Source: Jaminaea rosea | Lineage: Eukaryota; Basidiomycota; Exobasidiomycetes; Microstromatales | Length of the DNA stretch: 64,000 nucleotides | Direction of reading: 5' to 3' | NCBI RefSeq assembly: GCF_003144245.1 | Contig: NW_020289977.1 | Coordinates: forward strand, 1,116,001 to 1,180,000 | In this document: positions 63,332 to 64,000 of the stretch, one piece after another | Layout: every line of letters begins with the position of its first letter | How positions within the stretch are numbered: position 1 is the first letter of the stretch | Translations under genes and position numbers: made by a program | The notes under the pieces: model-generated | What the model was told of the DNA's origin: nothing | Databases searched by the model: none | Seen by the model: only the letters and a program-made list of their open reading frames with translations

Positions 63332-64000
63332 ATGCTGCAACGCAGTCGGGCATCTAGGGCAGCTTCAGGCGCTCCTCTACTGGCAGCAAAGCCAGCGAGA
63401 CTGGTCTGTGGTCATGTCCGAGCCTCCCGGCCCAGACGGAGGACTTTTCCGGCCGCTGGACCCTTCTTTACCTCTTTCGAAAGATGCCTGTCTTCCTCGT
63501 CCACAGCTGCGGCCGCTCCGGCATCGCTACAGGCCTCTCTCACCAGCCTGCTCACCTCGTTCTCCGACTCATCTTCCAACTCAATAACAGCAGATGCAGC
63601 ATGGCAAGGTCGCGTCGCCCGCGCTCTCCAAGAGCTGCAGGGCGGTCCTGTCCGAGAAGAGCAGATCCTCGTGCTACGCCCAAGGAGTGACGATGATGGT
63701 GATGGCGATCTATTGGGAGCACTCACGCAAGATGCGCTGCAGGATCCGCAGGCCAGAGCGGCTACTCTGCTGGGTGAGCTTCGAAGAGCGGAGGGATATA
63801 CCAAGGAAGGCGAGTCGTCATCGACGAGCCTCGTATATGCCAAGGAGATCGCAGTCGACGCAGAGGAGCGCACACTGCGCGGGCCTTGGCCTTTGCTCAA
63901 AGAGATCGCTGCATCCATTGTCGAGGTACAAAGTGAGTCTACAGCTTGCGAGTGTGAGGACGAGAGTAAGCTAACCGCCCTCCTCCCTCTCCGTAGCCAA
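63332..64000 (+). CDS. partial gene, probable mitochondrial protein, unknown function
   Basis: 5' part of a gene that continues past the right edge. Exon 1 is 63332-63932; a GTGAGT...CCGTAG intron (63933-63996) is followed by four bases of exon 2. The frame has no stop to the end of the window. The N-terminus is rich in Arg, Ser and Ala with almost no acid (LQRSRASRAASGAPLLAAKPARL), like a mitochondrial presequence. The following part is helical and acidic (VARALQELQGG, LLGALTQDALQDPQARAATLLGELRRAEGYTKEG, RGPWPLLKEIAASIVEVQ). No family recognised. Start chosen as the first ATG giving a targeting-like N-terminus. Confidence 0.55.
   Translation, partial: MLQRSRASRAASGAPLLAAKPARLVCGHVRASRPRRRTFPAAGPFFTSFERCLSSSSTAAAAPASLQASLTSLLTSFSDSSSNSITADAAWQGRVARALQELQGGPVREEQILVLRPRSDDDGDGDLLGALTQDALQDPQARAATLLGELRRAEGYTKEGESSSTSLVYAKEIAVDAEERTLRGPWPLLKEIAASIVEVQSESTACECEDESKLTALLPLRSQ

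Overview
This is nuclear DNA from a GC-rich filamentous or yeast-like fungus. Several things point to a basidiomycete, probably in the smut lineage (Ustilaginomycotina): compact intergenic spaces, mostly single-exon genes with occasional introns of about 50-100 bases (GT-AG, many donors GTGAGT or GTACGT), long Ser/Ala-rich low-complexity tails, and a complete fungal adenylate cyclase with RA, LRR, PP2C-like and cyclase domains. The lineage is inferred from gene content and style, not from a search. No transposon, LTR element, virus copy or CRISPR array was seen.

Layout. 0-2 kb: two tandem paralogous small secreted proteins with eight cysteines, each split into six exons (minus strand). 2.6-10 kb: MRT4 (ribosome assembly), mitochondrial ribosomal protein L4, PRP38 (splicing), a mitochondrial protein in which an RsfS/Iojap domain is interrupted by a neugrin/Rrg9 domain, and a TBC Rab-GAP. 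10-20.7 kb: a TVP38-type VTT membrane protein, a third small secreted Cys-containing protein, dihydroxy-acid dehydratase ILV3, and a NOP8/NOL8-like nucleolar protein. 21-27 kb: a CSC1/OSCA channel with a tail of about 930 residues. 28-35.6 kb: a three-repeat polyubiquitin gene, a 1395-residue MIT-domain protein, and a short-chain dehydrogenase. 36 kb: an intron-containing tRNA-Trp. 36.5-48.5 kb: LRO1 (PDAT), an Atf1-type bZIP factor, GTP cyclohydrolase I, a MATH-BTB protein, and a 2H phosphoesterase. 49-56.5 kb: adenylate cyclase. 57.8-64 kb: an orphan seven-pass membrane protein, ORC5, and a gene running off the right edge.

How the genes relate. Most are unlinked housekeeping genes, as usual in fungi. 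Loose themes are ribosome production (MRT4, mL4, RsfS-neugrin, NOP8), membrane traffic and lipids (TBC, TVP38, MIT, CSC1, LRO1) and stress/cAMP signalling (Atf1-type bZIP, adenylate cyclase, polyubiquitin). The most unusual items are the tandem eight-cysteine secreted pair with micro-exons, the RsfS domain split by neugrin, and the orphan seven-pass protein. All exon structures were derived by hand from splice signals and reading frame; no transcript data were available.
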